64,000 bases of DNA from UBA2336 sp964419145 (GTDB taxonomy: Bacteria; Bacteroidota; Bacteroidia; Cytophagales; Cyclobacteriaceae): the NCBI GenBank assembly GCA_964419145.1, contig CAYQOM010000001.1, positions 496,001-560,000 of the forward strand. Direction: 5' to 3'. The notes below the pieces were generated by a model. The model had not been told where the DNA came from. It saw only the letters and a list, made by a program, of their open reading frames with translations, and made no database searches. The position numbers and the translations under genes are program-made. Below are positions 17,311 to 26,430 of this stretch, one piece after another; the stretch's first letter is position 1, and each line of letters begins with the position of its first letter.

Positions 17311-18372
17311 ATGGATCATCGGTATTTCTCTAAAATAGTCGCTGAGTGGTATGAAGAAAACAAGCGAATCCTGCCCTGGCGCAACACAAAAGACCCTTAT
17401 AAGGTATGGCTCTCCGAGATCATTCTGCAACAAACGCGCGTAAGCCAGGGGCTTCCTTATTATAAGAGTTTTGTCAGGGAATTCCCCACCGTACACGATC
17501 TGGCATCAGCCCCGGTGCAAAAAGTGCTTCGTCTTTGGCAAGGGCTTGGCTACTACAGCCGCGCACGCAACCTGCATAAGGCAGCCAAAGAGGTAGTAAA
17601 AAAATTCAATGGAAAATTTCCTTCCACATTTGTTGCATTGAAACAATTGCCAGGCATTGGCGATTACACCGCAGCGGCCATTGCATCCTTTTCGTTTGGT
17701 GAGGCTGTTGCCGTTGTGGATGGTAACGTGTTTCGTGTTTTGTCACGGATATTTGGCGTGGACACGCCCATCAACACACCAGCCGGAAAAAAATATTTTT
17801 CCGAACTGGCAAACTCCTTAATTAACAAAAAAGATCCTGCCACTTTTAATCAAGCCATTATGGAGTTTGGTGCGTTGCACTGCACACCAAAAAATCCATC
17901 GTGCGATACCTGTGTGTTTCAATCCACTTGCGTGGCGTACAAACATGAATCGCAACAACTGCTTCCGGTTAAGCTGGCAATGAAGAAAAGCAGAAAGCGA
18001 TACTTTAATTATTATGTAGTTAAATCAAAACAATCTTTGTTGATGCATTCCCGCAACGGCAAAGACATCTGGACGGGGCTTTATGATTTTTATCTGGTTG
18101 AAAACACCAGAGCATCCAAACCTGAAAAAGCATTTAATGAAAATGCATTTTTGAAAAGCCTGAAATCAAAAATTGCCTCCACCGAGTTGTCTAAAACGTA
18201 CAAACACATTCTCAGTCACCAGACCATTTTTGCCCGCTTTACGCTGATCACGCTCAAAAACAAACCCAATACCCTGCCCGAAAACATGCGGTTTTACTCC
18301 ATTAATAAGGTGGCCGAATTACCTAAACCGGTGCTCATAAGCCGTTTTCTGCAGGATTTCAGCCTTTTATAG
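17311..18372 (+). CDS. mutY: A/G-specific adenine DNA glycosylase MutY
   Basis: MutY removes A mispaired with 8-oxoG. The catalytic Glu is in WLSEIILQQTRV, the helix-hairpin-helix motif is LPGIGDYTAAAI, and the catalytic Asp is in AVVDGNVFRVLSR. The [4Fe-4S] cysteines fit C-x6-C-x2-C-x5-C (CTPKNPSCDTCVFQSTC). A C-terminal MutT-like domain follows. The frame can begin at TTG 17287, but MDHRYFSK at 17311, right after a purine-rich AGGGGG, is preferred. It heads the plus-strand block mutY-ssb-gldE-gldD, a known Bacteroidota order. Confidence 0.95.
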   Translation: MDHRYFSKIVAEWYEENKRILPWRNTKDPYKVWLSEIILQQTRVSQGLPYYKSFVREFPTVHDLASAPVQKVLRLWQGLGYYSRARNLHKAAKEVVKKFNGKFPSTFVALKQLPGIGDYTAAAIASFSFGEAVAVVDGNVFRVLSRIFGVDTPINTPAGKKYFSELANSLINKKDPATFNQAIMEFGALHCTPKNPSCDTCVFQSTCVAYKHESQQLLPVKLAMKKSRKRYFNYYVVKSKQSLLMHSRNGKDIWTGLYDFYLVENTRASKPEKAFNENAFLKSLKSKIASTELSKTYKHILSHQTIFARFTLITLKNKPNTLPENMRFYSINKVAELPKPVLISRFLQDFSLL

Positions 18373-18387
18373 TTGCGCCAATCTTGG

Positions 18388-18395
18388 TACTTTTG
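18388..18395 (+). promoter_or_regulatory. -7 box for ssb
   Basis: TACTTTTG is a perfect TAnnTTTG match just after the mutY stop and about 90 bases before ssb, suggesting that ssb has its own promoter as well as read-through from mutY. The -33 box is weak. Confidence 0.4.
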
Positions 18396-18483
18396 TGAAG
18401 GTTAAGGGTCATTGCACTGGCATTACATCACCGCTTCTGCAATGACTTCTTTCATTACAGGACTTTAATAAAGTGAATAAAAA

Positions 18484-18924
18484 ATGTCGGGCGTAAACAA
18501 AGTAATTCTTATTGGCCGCTTAGGTCGCGATCCTGAAATCAGAAACCTGGAGAGCGGTGTTGCGGTAGCCAACTTCACCATGGCCACTTCTGAAACCTAT
18601 CGCGACAGAACCACCAATGAAAAAAAGGAAGTTACTGAGTGGCACAACATTGTGTTGTGGCGCGGCCTGGCTGAAATCGCTCAAAAATATTTACATAAAG
18701 GCGACATGGTGTACATTGAAGGAAAACTCCGTACCCGTTCATGGGAAAAAGAAGGGGTTACCCGTTACACCACTGAAATAGTTGCCGATAACATGACGAT
18801 GCTTTCTCCGAAAGGATCAGGTGGTGGTTCGGGCAATGACTCCGGATATGCATCGGCCAATAAGGGAAGTGGCCCTGAAAACCTGCCTGCTGAAACAGGT
18901 GGTTCTGACGATCTGCCCTTCTGA
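18484..18924 (+). CDS. ssb: Single-stranded DNA-binding protein
   Basis: 146 residues. The OB fold covers about residues 1-108 (MSGVNKVILIGRLGRDPEIR, WHNIVLWRGLAEIAQKYL, GDMVYIEGKLRTRSW), then a Gly/Ser-rich linker and the acidic tip DDLPF that docks partner repair and replication proteins. Normal length. Confidence 0.97.
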   Translation: MSGVNKVILIGRLGRDPEIRNLESGVAVANFTMATSETYRDRTTNEKKEVTEWHNIVLWRGLAEIAQKYLHKGDMVYIEGKLRTRSWEKEGVTRYTTEIVADNMTMLSPKGSGGGSGNDSGYASANKGSGPENLPAETGGSDDLPF

Positions 18925-18947
18925 TGTTTCACTAAAGCTATACCTGC

Positions 18948-20273
18948 TTGGACGAGCCTCCCAGTTACGCGTTACTTCAACTTTTCTCCGGCATCGGCCC
19001 GATGCACCTGATCAGCTTTGCTGTGATCGCGGTGTTGTTGATTTTTTCCGGTTTAATCTCCGGATCAGAAGTAGCATTCTTTTCACTCAAACCCGAAGAC
19101 CTTGAACGTTGCCGCAACAGTCGCGAAAAAAGTGATAAGACCATTATTGAATTATTAAGCAAGCCCCGATTATTACTCGCCACCATCCTCATCATGAACA
19201 ACACGGTGAATGTAGGTGTGGTGACCATTTCCACTTTTTTGATGTGGGAACTTTCCGGCACCAGGCGACCAGAAGAATTGATTGTGGGTGTGGTTACGTT
19301 TGTGATCACCTTCTTCCTTACTTTTTTCGGAGAAATTGTTCCCAAGGTTTATGCAACCAAGAACAACCTTTCGTTTGCGCAACGCATGAGTCGTGTTTGG
19401 GTTATTCTTCAAACACTTTGCAGACCGGTGTCCTTTCCGTTAATGAAAATGACGAGCGTGGTTGAAAAGCGCATTGAGAAAAAAGGATATCAAACTACCG
19501 TTGAAGAATTAAATCAGGCGTTGGAGTTGGCCACCAGCACCGATGAAACGACCGATGAAGAAAAAGAAATTTTACGTGGCATTGTAAACTTTGGTACACT
19601 CAGTGTAAAGCAGGTGATGCGCTCGCGTGTCGATATATCGGCTGTTGATATAGACCTCACGTTTTATGAGTTGATGGATTTTATTAATAAATCTGGCTTC
19701 TCGCGTCTGCCTGTTTATCGTGAATCGTTGGATAAGATTGAAGGGTTGCTCTATATTAAAGACCTGCTGCCCTACATCGATCAGGGTGAATCATTCGGAT
19801 GGCAAAAACTTTTGAGAACGCCCTTCTTCATTCCAGAAACCAAAAAGGTTGATTCACTGCTAAAGGATTTTCAGGAAAAACGGGTGCACATTGCTGTAGT
19901 GGTGGATGAATATGGTGGAACAGCCGGCCTCATTACGCTGGAGGATGTGATTGAAGAAATTATTGGTGAGATCAATGATGAATTTGATGAAGCGCGTTTA
20001 GCGTATCAGAAAATTGATGCGAATACGTTTACCTTTGAAGGAAAAATATCGCTTCATGATTTTTGCAAGGCGTTGGATATTGAAACCAATACCTTTGATG
20101 AAGTGAAGGGCGAGAGTGAATCACTGGGAGGCGTTATTCTAGAAATCAACAAAGGCTTCCCGAAAGCCGGAGATCAAATAAACTACCAACAGTTTACGTT
20201 TACCATTGAAGCGGTGGATAAAAGGCGGATTAAACGTGTAAAAGTTCAGGTGCATGAAGAGGAAAAACATTAA
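18948..20273 (+). CDS. gldE: Gliding motility-associated protein GldE (CNNM/CorC type)
   Basis: 441 residues. A CNNM-type transmembrane domain with LISGSEVAFFSLKPEDLE occupies the first 200 residues; a CBS pair (about 205-325, VMRSRVDISAVD and VHIAVVVDEYGGTAGLITLEDV) and a CorC/HlyC-type C-terminal domain follow. GldE resembles Mg/Co export proteins and, with GldD, is linked to gliding and type 9 secretion. The start is a TTG at 18948, supported because GldE proteins have an N-terminal segment like DEPPSYALLQLF; the first ATG would be 18 codons later. It overlaps gldD by 20 bases. Confidence 0.92.
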   Translation: MDEPPSYALLQLFSGIGPMHLISFAVIAVLLIFSGLISGSEVAFFSLKPEDLERCRNSREKSDKTIIELLSKPRLLLATILIMNNTVNVGVVTISTFLMWELSGTRRPEELIVGVVTFVITFFLTFFGEIVPKVYATKNNLSFAQRMSRVWVILQTLCRPVSFPLMKMTSVVEKRIEKKGYQTTVEELNQALELATSTDETTDEEKEILRGIVNFGTLSVKQVMRSRVDISAVDIDLTFYELMDFINKSGFSRLPVYRESLDKIEGLLYIKDLLPYIDQGESFGWQKLLRTPFFIPETKKVDSLLKDFQEKRVHIAVVVDEYGGTAGLITLEDVIEEIIGEINDEFDEARLAYQKIDANTFTFEGKISLHDFCKALDIETNTFDEVKGESESLGGVILEINKGFPKAGDQINYQQFTFTIEAVDKRRIKRVKVQVHEEEKH

Positions 20274-20901
20274 CAAGTGTGCGGTGGACAGTCTCCGGTT
20301 GGTAGTGAAAACTCACCACTGCCTACTGCTTGCTGCTTATTGCCTACTTTTTTTATTTGTCGCTTGCCAGCGCGATTACTTGCCAAAACCGGTAGGCTAC
20401 AACCGACTTGTTTTGCCTGAACCTGAATATCAACCGCTACCCGATTCGTTGCCCTATACGTTTGAGTACTCCAAACACGCAAAGGTTCTACCCGATACGG
20501 CAGGGTTTAGTGAACAATATTGGATTGAAATCTACTATCCGCAACTACAATCGAACGTGCACATTACATACAAAAAAATTTACAGCAACGAACAATTGCT
20601 TAAAGAGTTTATGAATGATGCCTACACCCTTACCGCCAAGCATCAAATAAAAGCATACGCGATTGACGAAGTGATCGCCCAAACCTATTCAGGCCGAACC
20701 GCCATCATTGCCGAACTTGAAGGCGATGTACCCAGCCAGATGCAGTTCACCATTACCGACTCCACCAAAAATTTTCTTCGTGGGGCGCTTTACTTCAACA
20801 GCAAGGTGCACAACGACTCATTGAAGCCCGCCATCGAGTACATGAAGAAAGACATCATGCACATGATTAATACGTTTGACTGGAAACCGGTTAAGGATTA
20901 A
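20254..20901 (+). CDS. gldD: Gliding motility lipoprotein GldD
   Basis: 215 residues. The mature part CQRDYLPKPVGYNRLVLPEPEY is the GldD signature, and the rest (QYWIEIYYPQLQSNVHITYK, GALYFNSKVHNDSLKPAI) fits the family. The lipobox is LFVAC (Cys38), so the protein is an anchored lipoprotein needed for gliding/T9SS function. The leader is unusually long; its hydrophobic core is encoded by a low-complexity run of CTGCCTACTGCTTGCTGCTT type at about 20317-20347. Its stop overlaps the convergent XRE gene by four bases. Confidence 0.9.
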   Translation: MKRKNINKCAVDSLRLVVKTHHCLLLAAYCLLFLFVACQRDYLPKPVGYNRLVLPEPEYQPLPDSLPYTFEYSKHAKVLPDTAGFSEQYWIEIYYPQLQSNVHITYKKIYSNEQLLKEFMNDAYTLTAKHQIKAYAIDEVIAQTYSGRTAIIAELEGDVPSQMQFTITDSTKNFLRGALYFNSKVHNDSLKPAIEYMKKDIMHMINTFDWKPVKD

Positions 20902-21110
20902 TCCTTTTTGTATTCCAGAATATCTGCCGGTTGGCAATCCAGCTCCTTACAAATAGCCTCCAGCGTTGAAAACCTGATGGCCCTGGCTTTACCGGTTTTA
21001 AGAATGGAAAGATTAGCCAATGAAATACCGATGCGCTCAGCCAATTCTTTCGACTGCATCTTGCGTTTCGCCAGCATCACATCGAGGTTTACAATTATGG
21101 GCATAATCAA
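20898..21110 (-). CDS. XRE-family (YozG-like) transcriptional regulator
   Basis: 70 residues, a single Cro/CI-type helix-turn-helix: SKELAERIGISLANLSILKTG with the usual RAIRFSTLEAICKELDCQPADIL end. This short form is the usual partner of DUF2975 membrane proteins. It starts in a four-base overlap with the DUF2975 gene 21107-21751, so the three-gene set 22405-20898 is one operon. It probably represses its own operon at the dyads near 22443-22480. Confidence 0.88.
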   Translation of the reverse strand: MIMPIIVNLDVMLAKRKMQSKELAERIGISLANLSILKTGKARAIRFSTLEAICKELDCQPADILEYKKD

Positions 21111-21751
21111 ATTACAAGTTCAGATTCCTGTTGCAACGAAATTCCGCGATTGTAAATCATTGCGCCAATAATGACCATAACACCAAGTCCAACTTTATAA
21201 TAATCTCCAGGAAAATCATATTGAAACTGCCCTTCAGTCAAATCATGAACCAATCTGTTCAAGATAAGGTGATCTCTGTTAAAACGGATAAAATCCCAGG
21301 CAATCAAAACGATACCGATTATTATAAGACGTTTATGATTAGCTAAGTGATACGGTCTATCCAGCGAAAGATCGTGAATAAACCGAAACAGTAAATATGT
21401 GACAAGTGTGAAGCAGAAGAGATTAATAACAGACAGTTCTACACTTCCGAAATCAAATAAAGGCACAATGAAGCGACTAACATATGGGAGTTCCGTACGA
21501 AGCTCAGCGTGTTGTGGCCTTGAGAATAATGCATATGTTTCTGCCTCCTGAAGCAAAGAGTCCGAAGCAGCATCTCTAATTTTCACTACAGGCAATCTTG
21601 CCTCCTCAGCTTTAAAGCCGCCCTGTACACCTTTTACCATCAGGCTTCCTGTTAACAAAACAGTAATAAGCAAGGAAGACAAACCATTCATTACTAAGAT
21701 AATTTTCAGAATCAAAAACCATTGAGGTGATACTCTTTGCTTGAATTTCAT
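21107..21751 (-). CDS. DUF2975 membrane protein
   Basis: 214 residues with four hydrophobic helices and a polar loop between helices 1 and 2. The C-terminal block YNRGISLQQESELVI is the typical DUF2975 ending. Function is unknown; such proteins nearly always sit next to a short XRE regulator, as here. It is a paralog of the gene directly upstream, and the two may form a heteromeric sensor or a redundant pair (inference). Confidence 0.8.
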   Translation of the reverse strand: MKFKQRVSPQWFLILKIILVMNGLSSLLITVLLTGSLMVKGVQGGFKAEEARLPVVKIRDAASDSLLQEAETYALFSRPQHAELRTELPYVSRFIVPLFDFGSVELSVINLFCFTLVTYLLFRFIHDLSLDRPYHLANHKRLIIIGIVLIAWDFIRFNRDHLILNRLVHDLTEGQFQYDFPGDYYKVGLGVMVIIGAMIYNRGISLQQESELVI

Positions 21752-21757
21752 AACTGG

Positions 21758-22405
21758 TCAGATTGTAAGTTCATTTTCATTTCTCAGTGTGATACCTGAG
21801 CGAAAAACTTCGGCTAGAATTAATACAAGTACCCCGGCAATAATCCAGGTAGAGAAAAATTGAAACGGAACTCCGAGAGAAAGTTGATCGTAACTCCTTT
21901 TAAAGAACTCCACTTCTACATAAGCGGGTAAATTTCTGAGCATAATAGTTTTACCCAGCCAGCTCAGTGGCTCAATTAAAAGCAGCATGATACCCAGCAT
22001 ACGCAAGCGAAAAACATTTGCATCAACAAAAGGTGTTTTATACTGTGCCGAAAGAACAATTTTTCTCACCACAAAAAGCATGACTAAATAATAACCTACT
22101 GACAGAACACCAGCGCTCATTAAAAATATCCGTACAGCAGAATTTGTTGTATTGAAGTTTACAGACAGGCTATTCGTAACCAGTAACGGATTATCGATTT
22201 GCGCATCAACTGCTTTAACAACCGCCTCGGTTTCATCAATTTTGAAATAAGTGCCCGTCCTAAACTGAACAAAGAAGTTTTCTTCTGGTCGCCCGGATAT
22301 CTCCTTCCAGAGAAAAAAACCTGCTATCAAAACTGTTATCAGGATGGTGCCAAAAAAGAATATATTGACTACCCAAACGAGGATTTTACTGGTTAATGTT
22401 CTCAT
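21758..22405 (-). CDS. DUF2975 membrane protein (second copy)
   Basis: Four-helix membrane protein starting MRTLTSKILVWVVNIFF at 22405; the frame goes up to 22471 but that extension lies in the promoter region and codes for nothing typical. The end VFRSGITLRNENELTI matches that of the second DUF2975 gene six bases downstream. First gene of the DUF2975-DUF2975-XRE operon. Confidence 0.8.
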   Translation of the reverse strand: MRTLTSKILVWVVNIFFFGTILITVLIAGFFLWKEISGRPEENFFVQFRTGTYFKIDETEAVVKAVDAQIDNPLLVTNSLSVNFNTTNSAVRIFLMSAGVLSVGYYLVMLFVVRKIVLSAQYKTPFVDANVFRLRMLGIMLLLIEPLSWLGKTIMLRNLPAYVEVEFFKRSYDQLSLGVPFQFFSTWIIAGVLVLILAEVFRSGITLRNENELTI

Positions 22406-22442
22406 AACCGCTACTTGTTTATATAACGAAATAAGAAAAATA

Positions 22443-22480
22443 TTTATTGATAAACAATAAATTTTAGACATTTATCAATA
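22443..22480. promoter_or_regulatory. Candidate operator dyads between divergent promoters
   Basis: TTTATTG and CAATAAA flank ATAAA at 22443-22461, and a perfect 10-bp inverted pair TATTGATAAA (22445-22454) and TTTATCAATA (22471-22480) overlaps it. They lie in the gap between the DUF2975-XRE operon and the aminotransferase gene, where an autoregulating XRE repressor would bind. Confidence 0.4.
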
Positions 22481-22487
22481 CTCCCCT

Positions 22488-23642
22488 ATGCTAACCTCCA
22501 AACACGCCAAATTCACGCTGCCCCCGCAACTCACCTACCTGAACTGCGCCTACATGGCGCCCTTGTTAAAAAATGTTGAAAAGGTGGGCGTAAGTGCCGT
22601 GCGAAAAAAGCGAAACCCGGTGAACATCACGCAACCGGATTTCTTCACCGAAACCGAACTGCTGCGCAGCGAATACGCAAAACTTATTAACGCTCCCGAT
22701 CCTAAACGAATCGTTATCATTCCATCTGTATCGTATGGAATGGCCAACGTGGTGCGCAACCTGGATATTAAAAAAGGACAACACATTATTGTGGCAACGG
22801 AACAATTTCCGAGCAATGTGTATCCGTGGCAACGCTTGTGTGAGGACGCAGGTGCGCAAGTCATTTCTGTGGCTCCACCCGATAATTATTCAAACCGGGG
22901 CAAACGCTGGAATGAAAAAATTCTGGAAAGCATAAACGAAAGCACAAAAGCCGTGACCATCGGGCAGGTGCATTGGGCAGATGGAACACGCTTCGACTTG
23001 GAAGCAATTCGTAAACGCACCCGCGAAGTTGGCGCGTTGCTCGTTATTGATGGCACCCAATCCGTTGGCGCCCTTCCGTTCGATGTGCAGCACATTCAAC
23101 CCGATGCGCTCATCTGTGCCGGATACAAATGGCTGCTCGGTCCGTATTCCATCGGGTTGGCCTACTATGGCTCATACTTCGATAACGGAAAGCCGGTTGA
23201 AGAAAATTGGATTAACCGGCTAAACAGTGAAGATTTTGCAGGACTTGTCAACTATCAAAGTCAATACCAACCGGGCGCGCTGCGTTATGAAGTAGGTGAA
23301 CACAGTAATTTCATTCTGGTACCCATGCTATTGAAAGCCATTCAGCAACTAAATAACTGGGGCCCCGACCGCATTCAGGAATACTGTCAGCATATCGGAC
23401 AGCCGGTATTGCAAAAGCTTACCGAGAAAGGATTTATCATTGAAGATGAAGCCTGGCGTAGTGCGCACCTGTTTGGTGTTCGATTGCCGGGAAATATGAA
23501 TATGGACGATGTGAAAAAATCACTTTTGAAACACAACGTTTATGTTTCGTTCAGGGGAAATGCCATCCGTATAGCACCTAACGTTTACAACACGGAGAAG
23601 GATTTTGAAAAATTGTACAAAGCACTGACGAAAGCGTTGTAA
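22488..23642 (+). CDS. Class V aminotransferase-fold PLP enzyme
   Basis: 384 residues of the cysteine desulfurase/class V aminotransferase fold. PLP-contacting Asp188 is in LVIDGTQSVGA and the Schiff-base Lys214 is in CAGYKWLLGPYS. The desulfurase catalytic Cys loop is not evident, so an aminotransferase or lyase role is more likely than sulfur transfer; the substrate is unknown. Monocistronic. Confidence 0.85.
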   Translation: MLTSKHAKFTLPPQLTYLNCAYMAPLLKNVEKVGVSAVRKKRNPVNITQPDFFTETELLRSEYAKLINAPDPKRIVIIPSVSYGMANVVRNLDIKKGQHIIVATEQFPSNVYPWQRLCEDAGAQVISVAPPDNYSNRGKRWNEKILESINESTKAVTIGQVHWADGTRFDLEAIRKRTREVGALLVIDGTQSVGALPFDVQHIQPDALICAGYKWLLGPYSIGLAYYGSYFDNGKPVEENWINRLNSEDFAGLVNYQSQYQPGALRYEVGEHSNFILVPMLLKAIQQLNNWGPDRIQEYCQHIGQPVLQKLTEKGFIIEDEAWRSAHLFGVRLPGNMNMDDVKKSLLKHNVYVSFRGNAIRIAPNVYNTEKDFEKLYKALTKAL

Positions 23643-23763
23643 TCTTAAGATTGTGGTGACACAAACCCTGGTTTTAAATCCGGTTTAGCGTTCAATTTTT
23701 CCGGTTCGGTTAGTTGTTCACATCCATACTGGTGATTTTAGTAATTTCAATAAAAAATTTCTT

Positions 23764-24399
23764 ATGCGCCTCCTCATACTCTGCCTCACCCTGATCAGTA
23801 CCCTGTCGTGGGCACAGGAGAAACAATACACGTTTGTGTTTCTCAATCCCCGTAAGGATAAACCCGAGCTACCCAAAGAAGAACTCGACAAACTCATGGA
23901 AGGTCATATGGCCAATATGGGACGGCTTGCCGCAGAAGGAAAGCTTATTGCTGCCGGACCTTTTGATGGTGGCGGTGGCATCTTTGTTCTCAATACGACT
24001 TCAATAGATGAGGCAAATTCCTGGCTTAGCACCGATCCGGGTATTCAGGCAAATCGATGGCGGGTTGAGGTGCTACCTTATACCGGTTCAGCCTGTCCGG
24101 TAAAAGAACCGTATGAAATGGTGAACTATACGTTCATTCGCTTTAAATCAAACATTCACAAAGAAACCGTTGGTGATTATGCCACGCTGCTAAAAAAGCA
24201 TGAGGAGTATATGAAGCAGTTAACGGCAAACAGTCAGGTTATTACCCGCGGATCATTTGGCGATCAGGAAGGAAGTATTCTTGTGCTCAATGGTGAAGTG
24301 CAGGCTGAAACGCTTGAAAATGATCCGGCAGTGAAAGGTGGAACCATGTTGTTTGAACTAAAGAAATTGTGGATTGCCAAAGGATCGTTTTGTGAGTAG
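23764..24399 (+). CDS. Secreted protein with two YciI-like domains
   Basis: 211 residues with a signal peptide ending SWAQ. Two tandem YciI-like (dimeric ferredoxin-like) units are visible: YTFVFLNPRKD...HMANMGRLAAEGKLIAAGP (about 22-105) and YTFIRFKSN...HEEYMKQLTANSQVITRGSF (about 120-205). Cytoplasmic YciI proteins are small single-domain dimers; here the dimer appears fused and exported. Function unknown. Confidence 0.75.
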   Translation: MRLLILCLTLISTLSWAQEKQYTFVFLNPRKDKPELPKEELDKLMEGHMANMGRLAAEGKLIAAGPFDGGGGIFVLNTTSIDEANSWLSTDPGIQANRWRVEVLPYTGSACPVKEPYEMVNYTFIRFKSNIHKETVGDYATLLKKHEEYMKQLTANSQVITRGSFGDQEGSILVLNGEVQAETLENDPAVKGGTMLFELKKLWIAKGSFCE

Positions 24400-24401
24400 A
24401 C

Positions 24402-24971
24402 CTATTGCAATGGAAACGATCTGAACTTCTCCCACACCTGTCCGTTGTGTTTTAACAATACAAATTCATTCACGATAAAATTTCCTTCGAACAGTTTGTC
24501 CTTGAATTCATTCCAGGCTTTATAGAAATCGGTTTTTTTCAAATCGCGAAAAGCAACTGTAAGGTGTGGATGATAGGCATACTCTTTAAAGGTGGCGTTA
24601 AACAAGTTCAGCTTTACTTTACAAAAGCGCTTTAGTTCTTGTTGCAAAATCAAAAGCGGTTCTGATTTTTCAACGGCTATAAAAATTACTCGCGGCTCAA
24701 AGCAATCGAAATTTTTTAGTCGTAATTCAAAAGGTTTTACCGGGCAGTTGGCAACAAATTCACTCAGCAGACCAATTAACTTTTCTTCCTTTTGTTCCTC
24801 CCATTTAAAAGGCATGTGCAGCGTGATGTGCGGTGGAGATTTTAACGCACCTTTGCTTCCATATTGTTCATAAACATATTGCTTGATTTCCAGCACCGCT
24901 TCATAAAGCGGTGATGGTGGCACAATGCCTATAAAGTATAATTTCCTTCTATCTTCTTTCTTTTCCGGCAT
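24402..24971 (-). CDS. 2'-5' RNA ligase/cyclic phosphodiesterase family protein
   Basis: 189 residues of the 2H phosphoesterase superfamily. The two catalytic HxT motifs are PPHITLHMPF (His48, Thr50) and HPHLTVAF (His136, Thr138). Members open 2',3'-cyclic phosphates or ligate RNA ends; the substrate is not known. It converges on the YciI-like gene with two bases between stops. Confidence 0.88.
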   Translation of the reverse strand: MPEKKEDRRKLYFIGIVPPSPLYEAVLEIKQYVYEQYGSKGALKSPPHITLHMPFKWEEQKEEKLIGLLSEFVANCPVKPFELRLKNFDCFEPRVIFIAVEKSEPLLILQQELKRFCKVKLNLFNATFKEYAYHPHLTVAFRDLKKTDFYKAWNEFKDKLFEGNFIVNEFVLLKHNGQVWEKFRSFPLQ

Positions 24972-25042
24972 TGTAAAGTATGCGTTATGGCATCAGAAGT
25001 AAAGATAGGTTTTGGTAACTTATAGGTGAAAATCGCATCGCT

Positions 25043-26404
25043 ATGAAAAAGTTGTTTTGCCTCTTTGTCTTACTGACCGTTCATCTGCACGTTGTATTTG
25101 CACAGCAGTGGGTTGACTCCCGCGACAGGGAGTTGGTCATCACCGGAGTAAATGTTGTTCCGATGGATGAGGAACGTGTGCTCACCAATCAAACCGTGCT
25201 GATTAAAGATGGAAAAATTGCTGCCCTAGGAAACAAAGTAAAGTTTTCCAAAAATGCCCTGATCATTGATGGCAAAGGAAAATACCTGATGCCGGGCCTG
25301 GCGGAAATGCACGCACATGTTCCACCCATTGATGATCTCGAACCCATGAAGGAGGTGCTCTTCCTTTTTGCGGCTAATGGCATCACCACCATTCGCGGCA
25401 TGTTGGGGCACGCCAAACATCTTGAGTTGCGATCCATGATCAACCGTGGCGAAATAAACGGACCCACATTTTATACCACAGGCCCATCGTTCAATGGCAT
25501 CAGTGTAAAATCAGCAGAAGCTGGCGCTGACATGGTGCGCAAACAAAAAGAAGCAGGTTATGATTTTCTCAAACTTCATCCCGGGCTAACTAAAGAAACT
25601 TTTGGTGCGATCTCCTCCACAGCAAACGAAGTGGGTATTCCATTTGCCGGCCATGTTTCATTTGGCGTGGGCGTTTGGCGTGCCATTGATGCGGGCTATT
25701 CTTCTATTGATCATCTTGATGGTTTTGTGGAAGCATTGGTTCCGGGCATCGATTCACTTACCGAACAACAAGCCGGTTTATTCGGCATGTTTGTGGGCCA
25801 TCGGGCAGATGAATCGGGCATTCCAAAACTGATGCGCGCACTTAAAGAAAAAAATATTTGGGTGGTGCCCACGCAATCACTGGCTGAGCGCTGGTTTCTC
25901 GCTTCTTATGATCCTGAATTATTCCGCAACGATCCCGACAGCAAATACATGAATCCAAAAACGGTGGATCAGTGGATTCAAAGCAAAAAAAATCTGGTGA
26001 TTAACCCGAACTATATTCCGGCTAACGTTGAAAAGTTCGTGGCGCTCAGGAGAAAATTAATAAAAGAATGTCAACAGGCTGGAGTTGGTTTATTACTCGG
26101 TTGTGATGCGCCACAGGTATTTAATGTACCCGGTTTTTCTACGCATCATGAATTGGCCTATTTGGTCAACTGCGGACTAACACCTTATGAAGCGTTACGC
26201 ACAGGTACCGTGAATGTAGCAAAGTACCTGAAGCTGCCTGACACCGGGGTGGTACGTTCAGGAGCTAAAGCCGATTTGATTTTGCTGAATGGTAATCCAT
26301 TGGCTGATATTTCGAATACCAAAAAAATTGAAGGTGTGGTGCTTAATGGAAAGTGGCTATCTAAAAGTGAGCGGGATGCCGGGTTGAAAAAACTTGAAAG
26401 ATGA
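25043..26404 (+). CDS. Secreted amidohydrolase (metal-dependent hydrolase)
   Basis: 453 residues with a signal peptide (about 1-20, ending VVFAQQ). The imidazolonepropionase-like amidohydrolase pattern is present: MPGLAEMHAHVPP with the HxH metal pair, FLKLHPG with the bridging Lys, FAGHVSFG, DHLDGF and the late metal Asp in LLGCDAPQ. The C-terminal AKYLKLPDTGVVRSGAKADLILL is the usual composite-domain return. Substrate unknown. Confidence 0.85.
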   Translation: MKKLFCLFVLLTVHLHVVFAQQWVDSRDRELVITGVNVVPMDEERVLTNQTVLIKDGKIAALGNKVKFSKNALIIDGKGKYLMPGLAEMHAHVPPIDDLEPMKEVLFLFAANGITTIRGMLGHAKHLELRSMINRGEINGPTFYTTGPSFNGISVKSAEAGADMVRKQKEAGYDFLKLHPGLTKETFGAISSTANEVGIPFAGHVSFGVGVWRAIDAGYSSIDHLDGFVEALVPGIDSLTEQQAGLFGMFVGHRADESGIPKLMRALKEKNIWVVPTQSLAERWFLASYDPELFRNDPDSKYMNPKTVDQWIQSKKNLVINPNYIPANVEKFVALRRKLIKECQQAGVGLLLGCDAPQVFNVPGFSTHHELAYLVNCGLTPYEALRTGTVNVAKYLKLPDTGVVRSGAKADLILLNGNPLADISNTKKIEGVVLNGKWLSKSERDAGLKKLER

Positions 26405-26430
26405 TATATCCTTTGATTGACAAGTACAAT

